NCBI GenBank assembly: GCA_002307175.1
Contig: DBTS01000102.1
Coordinates: forward strand, 1 to 35,994
Source of the DNA: Rhodocyclaceae bacterium UBA1310
GTDB taxonomy: Bacteria > Pseudomonadota > Gammaproteobacteria > Burkholderiales > Rhodocyclaceae
Direction of reading: 5' to 3'
Length of the DNA stretch: 35,994 nt
Position numbers and translations under genes: made by a program. This document shows, one piece after another, positions 33,206-35,994 of the stretch. A model generated the notes under the pieces. It was given only the letters and a program-made list of their open reading frames with translations. It made no database searches and was not told the DNA's origin. How positions within the stretch are numbered: position 1 is the stretch's first letter; each line of letters starts with the position of its first letter.

Positions 33206-33744
33206 GAGCTTCTGCTTCCTCGATTGTGCGACTGGAAGATTGTCAGTCGCGTATAGAGGTACTTTAGAAGTGGGGGCGGTGAAAACTCTTCCCTTCTTTG
33301 CCCTTGAAAGCCAGAAAATTAGAAAAAAAATTACCTGCAAACCCTGACAATTCTAAACATGGTGAGTGGTCAGGCTTAACGCGCAGCATCAAGAAATTGC
33401 GTTGTGCCGTCAATCGGCCTGAGGCTGCTGAACCATCGTTTTGTGTCGACGGGATTGCAGGCTCAGTATGGAATGCATCGAGACCATTTTGAATTTTGGA
33501 TTGCCAGCCTGGAGTGTGCGGATTATTTGCCATCCCATGACTCCCCGGCCATTGAGTGCAAGGTGAAAAAATTGCAAGTGCAGAAATCTGATTTCGCTTG
33601 GATTGATTTGTGCTTCTCCAGGGTGGCCGCATCGGCAGGTTTTGTGTGCGCACCAAATTACATAAGGGTTTCGAGGAATATGAGTCTGAGAATCGCCTTT
33701 CTTAAATCAGGGATATTTTCAAAGGCACTTCAAGGAGTTCATGC
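33206..33744. other. Divergent region between metC-like gene and tctB
   Basis: No gene is supported over about 540 bp, although some short frames exist; one (33404-33748) has no recognisable domain. The region must hold promoters for both directions. The only clear element is the inverted repeat at 33228-33250. The tctB Shine-Dalgarno AAGGAG is at 33735-33740. Confidence 0.5.
33228..33250. promoter_or_regulatory. Perfect 7-bp inverted repeat, candidate operator
   Basis: GCGACTG-N9-CAGTCGC, a 23-bp dyad, 22 bp upstream of the metC-like start and in the 5' leader or promoter. Its size suits a dimeric regulator site, but which regulator binds is unknown; the Lrp-family protein at 22533 is a candidate. 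Confidence 0.4.
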
Positions 33745-34167
33745 ATGATTGATCGCAATTTGGCACAAGGCGTTTTTCTCACAGTGCTAGCGCTTGCCTT
33801 TGGTGCGGGAGCGCTTAACTATCGTTTGGGCACGCTGTCAGACGCCGGGCCGGGGTTGTTTCCTCTCATGATCAGTGGGTTGCTGCTGATAGTGGGAGTC
33901 ATCTCCATCATCCGTTCCCGCTTTGTTGAAAAAAAAGCGATGGTATTCAACCTCCGTAACATTCTCCTCTTGCTCGCGGCTCTCGCGGCTTTTGCCATCG
34001 TCTCCGAACTTGTGAGCATGAGCCTGGGCATCATTGCATTGGTCTTCGTTGCGGCATGTGCCGGCAGTGACTATTCGTGGAAGCGCAACGCCAAGGTCGC
34101 AGCCGTGCTCCTTGTGGTCGCCTTTTTGTTTCAACAAGGCTTCGGCCTGAACATCAAGTTGTACTGA
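33745..34167 (+). CDS. tctB: TctB small membrane subunit of a TTT transporter
   Basis: A 140-residue inner-membrane protein with about four hydrophobic helices (GVFLTVLALAFGAGAL, LFPLMISGLLLIVGVISI, ILLLLAALAAFAIV, VAAVLLVVAFLFQQG) and the TctB signature GPGLFPLMISG. It is the small subunit of the tripartite tricarboxylate transporter. A strong Shine-Dalgarno (AAGGAG, 4-5 bp spacer) supports the start. It lies 16 bp from tctA, the large subunit. Confidence 0.95.
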   Translation: MIDRNLAQGVFLTVLALAFGAGALNYRLGTLSDAGPGLFPLMISGLLLIVGVISIIRSRFVEKKAMVFNLRNILLLLAALAAFAIVSELVSMSLGIIALVFVAACAGSDYSWKRNAKVAAVLLVVAFLFQQGFGLNIKLY

Positions 34168-34183
34168 CGAGGAGAACCGAGCC

Positions 34184-35692
34184 ATGCTCATGGAAGTCTA
34201 TAATCATTTGGCATTTGGTTTTGGGCACGCGCTCACCTGGCAGAATTTGCTGTTCTGTGCTACAGGATGCGTAGTCGGCACCCTGGTAGGTCTGCTGCCC
34301 GGCCTAGGGCCGCTTGCAACCATCAGTCTCTTGTTGCCGCTTACCTATTCCATCCCAACCACCGGGGCCCTGATCATGCTGGCGGGTATTTATTATGGAG
34401 CCCAGTATGGCGACAGCGTCAGTGCCATCACGATGAAAATGCCACATGCCAGCTCTATCGTTGCATGCATCGATGGCTATCAGCTGACGCTGAAGGGCAA
34501 GACCGGACTGGCGCTTTTTACCGCGGGCATATCGAGCTTTATTGGTGGAACGATTGCCATCTTCGTGCTTGCGTTTCTCGCGCCAAGTTTGGGCGAAGTG
34601 GCGTTTCTGTTCGGTCCGGCCGACTACTGCGCACTCATGCTGGTCGGCTTTGTCTGTGTCAGCTTCATTACCACCGGGGGGTTGCTGAACGGCATTGCGA
34701 TGTGTCTGATTGGTGTGTTGCTTGGTCAGGTTGGCAGTGACGTCAACAGCGGTACCTTGCGCTACACCTTTGACCTGCCTTTCCTGGCTGAGGGGGTTAG
34801 CCTGGTCAGCGTGGCTATTGGTTGTTTCGGCATTGCCGAGATTACCAAGAATCTCGATTCACACGAGGAGCGTTCTCCGTTTAGCGGCGAGATCCACCTG
34901 ATACCGACCTGGCAGGAGTTCAAGCGGATCATTCCCAGCGCATTGAGAGGCAGCGTGATTGGTTCTGTGCTGGGCATTTTGCCGGGGGGCGGTCCGGTGA
35001 TTGCGCAGTTTGCCGCGTATGCGGTAGATAAAAAGGTCAGCAAATACCGCGACGAAATTGGCAAGGGAGCAATTGAGGGGGTTGCAGGCCAAGCCGCGGC
35101 AGATGAAGCTGCTGCACGCACCAGTTTCATCCCGCTGATGAGTATTGGCATTCCTGAAAACGCCATCATGGCGCTGATGATGGCGGCCTTCATCATCAAG
35201 GGAATCCAGCCTGGTCCTGACATGATCAGTGGCCACCCGGACCTTTTTTGGGGTCTGGTTGCCAGCATGTGGGTAGGCAATGTCTTCCTTGTTATCCTGA
35301 ACGTACCGCTGGTGCGCTATTGGCTATCTGTTTTCAAAATCCCTTACTCAGTACTTTTCCCCTCAATCCTGTTCTTCTGCTGCATTGGTACCTTCAGCGT
35401 CAACAATAATCTGAACGATATTTACGTTACTGCTGGGTTTGGTTTTTTAGGCTATGCATTTACTCGCCTTGGTCTGGATGCAGCACCATTGATGCTGGGC
35501 TTTATCCTTGGCCCCATGCTTGAAGAAAATTTCCGGCGCGCCATGCTGCTATCACGCGGGAGTTTTTCCGTGTTCGCGACAAGGCCTATTGCTGCGACGC
35601 TGCTGGCCTTGATTGCGGTTTTTGTCCTCTGGCAGGTGATTGCCTTCACGATGAAATCCCGCAAGAAATTGCCTGTCGGCTCAACTTGGTGA
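34184..35692 (+). CDS. tctA: TctA large membrane subunit of a TTT transporter
   Basis: A 502-residue integral membrane transporter subunit with about 12 hydrophobic helices. The TctA signature occurs twice, as expected for an internally duplicated protein: GLLPGLGP at 36-43 and GILPGGGP at 264-271, with YYGAQYGDSVSAI after the first. It uses the ion gradient to move the solute delivered by a Bug/TctC protein. It is co-transcribed with tctB (16-bp gap, GAGGAG Shine-Dalgarno). The matching binding protein is probably the one at 28762-29781, in a separate transcript. Confidence 0.97.
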   Translation: MLMEVYNHLAFGFGHALTWQNLLFCATGCVVGTLVGLLPGLGPLATISLLLPLTYSIPTTGALIMLAGIYYGAQYGDSVSAITMKMPHASSIVACIDGYQLTLKGKTGLALFTAGISSFIGGTIAIFVLAFLAPSLGEVAFLFGPADYCALMLVGFVCVSFITTGGLLNGIAMCLIGVLLGQVGSDVNSGTLRYTFDLPFLAEGVSLVSVAIGCFGIAEITKNLDSHEERSPFSGEIHLIPTWQEFKRIIPSALRGSVIGSVLGILPGGGPVIAQFAAYAVDKKVSKYRDEIGKGAIEGVAGQAAADEAAARTSFIPLMSIGIPENAIMALMMAAFIIKGIQPGPDMISGHPDLFWGLVASMWVGNVFLVILNVPLVRYWLSVFKIPYSVLFPSILFFCCIGTFSVNNNLNDIYVTAGFGFLGYAFTRLGLDAAPLMLGFILGPMLEENFRRAMLLSRGSFSVFATRPIAATLLALIAVFVLWQVIAFTMKSRKKLPVGSTW

Positions 35693-35728
35693 TGAGGAAA
35701 GCTGGAGGAGTGGCGTGCAATCAAGAAG

Positions 35729-35745
35729 GCCTGGCCCCGCCAGGC
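35729..35745 (+). terminator. Possible tctA terminator
   Basis: A perfect GCCTGGC-ccc-GCCAGGC hairpin 36 bp after the tctA stop. The following TGCTGTTGC is only weakly T-rich, so it could be a terminator without a strong tail. Confidence 0.45.
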
Positions 35746-35921
35746 TGCTGTTGCTCCTCCTGAGTCTGCCTGTCGGCTTAGTAATCTCCGGGGGTCCTGA
35801 ACGCAGGGGAATTTCTGTACTGGTTAGCGTGATCAGCATGGGCTGGATTGACACTCGATAGTTCATGACGAGAGTCTCTCTATAAGGCGCCGGGAGGCAG
35901 GTACGATTCCGGTAAGTACAA

Positions 35922-35955
35922 AAGCAAAGGGCCAACTTTCGTTGGCCCTTTGCTT
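35922..35955 (-). terminator. Terminator of the partial tRNA
   Basis: On the minus strand a perfect 15-bp stem AAGCAAAGGGCCAAC-gaaa-GTTGGCCCTTTGCTT with a GNRA-type loop is followed by TTG after a T-run. It sits just downstream of the tRNA 3' end. Half of it (GTTGGCCCTTTGCTT) is duplicated at 22311-22325. Confidence 0.9.
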
Positions 35956-35994
35956 GAAGGTATTGGGTTGCGGGGACAGGATTTGAACCTATGA
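35941..35994. repeat. Right direct repeat of the island (att-like)
   Basis: The 54 bp here match 22311-22364 at 50 positions; it begins at the loop of the tRNA terminator and runs through the tRNA T arm to the window end. The true extent to the right is cut off. Confidence 0.8.
35968..35994 (-). tRNA. tRNA 3' end, probably tRNA-fMet (partial)
   Basis: The minus strand reads T arm ATAGG-TTCAAAT-CCTGT, acceptor 3' strand CCCCGCA and discriminator A. A72 at the end of the acceptor strand and the CCCCGCAACC tail are typical of betaproteobacterial initiator tRNA, where C1 and A72 do not pair. The next three bases are CCC instead of CCA. The anticodon is outside the window, so the identity is inferred. 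The gene continues past 35994. Confidence 0.65.

Larger units (their letters stand above)
22311..35994. mobile_element. Probable genomic island at a tRNA 3' end
   Basis: The segment between two direct copies of a tRNA 3' end plus half terminator carries a catabolic gene set with no relation to the core operons to its left, and includes AT-rich, decayed intergenic DNA. The intact-looking tRNA end is on the right, the fragment on the left, the arrangement left by tyrosine-recombinase integration. No integrase, relaxase or transposase gene is visible inside, so autonomous mobility is not supported. Confidence 0.65.

Noticed and set aside
33404..33748. A 114-residue frame before tctB
   Set aside because: No domain, no Shine-Dalgarno, low-quality composition; it overlaps the tctB leader and I treat it as non-coding.
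1..35994. CRISPR arrays, riboswitches and phage genes
   Set aside because: No regularly spaced direct repeats, no recognisable riboswitch aptamer and no phage structural genes were seen on either strand.

Overview
The window looks like a betaproteobacterial chromosome, most like a Rhodocyclales/Burkholderiales genome. The evidence is the divergent yggS-proC-yggT-yggU / pilT-pilU arrangement, hemJ, an HDOD protein, GGCTACAAT-type -10 boxes and a tRNA tail of the betaproteobacterial initiator type. No 16S gene or other taxonomic marker is present, so the genus is open.

Layout. 1-2530: a decayed IS66-family left end, a J-domain-like protein, a class I glutamine amidotransferase and tRNA-Thr(TGT) on the minus strand. 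2671-6786: a soluble receiver-PAS-histidine kinase, its NarL-type response regulator and a GGDEF diguanylate cyclase. 6789-9240 (minus): yggS, proC, yggT, yggU, divergent from pilT and pilU (9309-11556), the type IV pilus retraction ATPases. 11557-12507: non-coding DNA holding a 148-bp MITE-like element inserted in the loop of a REP-like hairpin, and one small hypothetical gene. 12508-15010 (minus): a THUMP-domain RNA methyltransferase, hemJ and a YeeZ-like epimerase. 15107-19798 (plus): a ferredoxin-type reductase, an HDOD protein, then a tight TPR / DUF4037 / DUF4125 trio. 20074-22127: a sulfate-binding protein and a frameshifted D-Ala-D-Ala dipeptidase.

22311-35994 looks like a genomic island. 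Its right end is the 3' end of a tRNA (probably tRNA-fMet, minus strand, running off the window) with its terminator. Its left end carries an imperfect 54-bp copy (50/54) of that same tRNA 3' end plus half of the terminator, the classic arrangement after site-specific integration. No integrase is visible between the repeats, so the island is decayed, or was mobilised in trans, or the repeat has another origin.

The island carries a catabolic gene set: an Lrp/AsnC regulator, an AhpD-like CMD protein, a DadA-like D-amino-acid dehydrogenase, a cytoplasmic BisC/TorZ-type molybdenum S-/N-oxide reductase, a Bug/TctC binding protein with a Tat-like signal, an SDR lacking the usual Tyr/Lys, a DHDPS-family aldolase/lyase, a MetC-like C-S lyase, and TctB-TctA. 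Together these suggest uptake and breakdown of an organic acid or amino-acid derivative, possibly a sulfur amino acid or its sulfoxide; the substrate is inference. The other candidate for undescribed biology is the TPR-DUF4037-DUF4125 operon, in which DUF4037 shows a nucleotidyltransferase-like GS...DxD motif.
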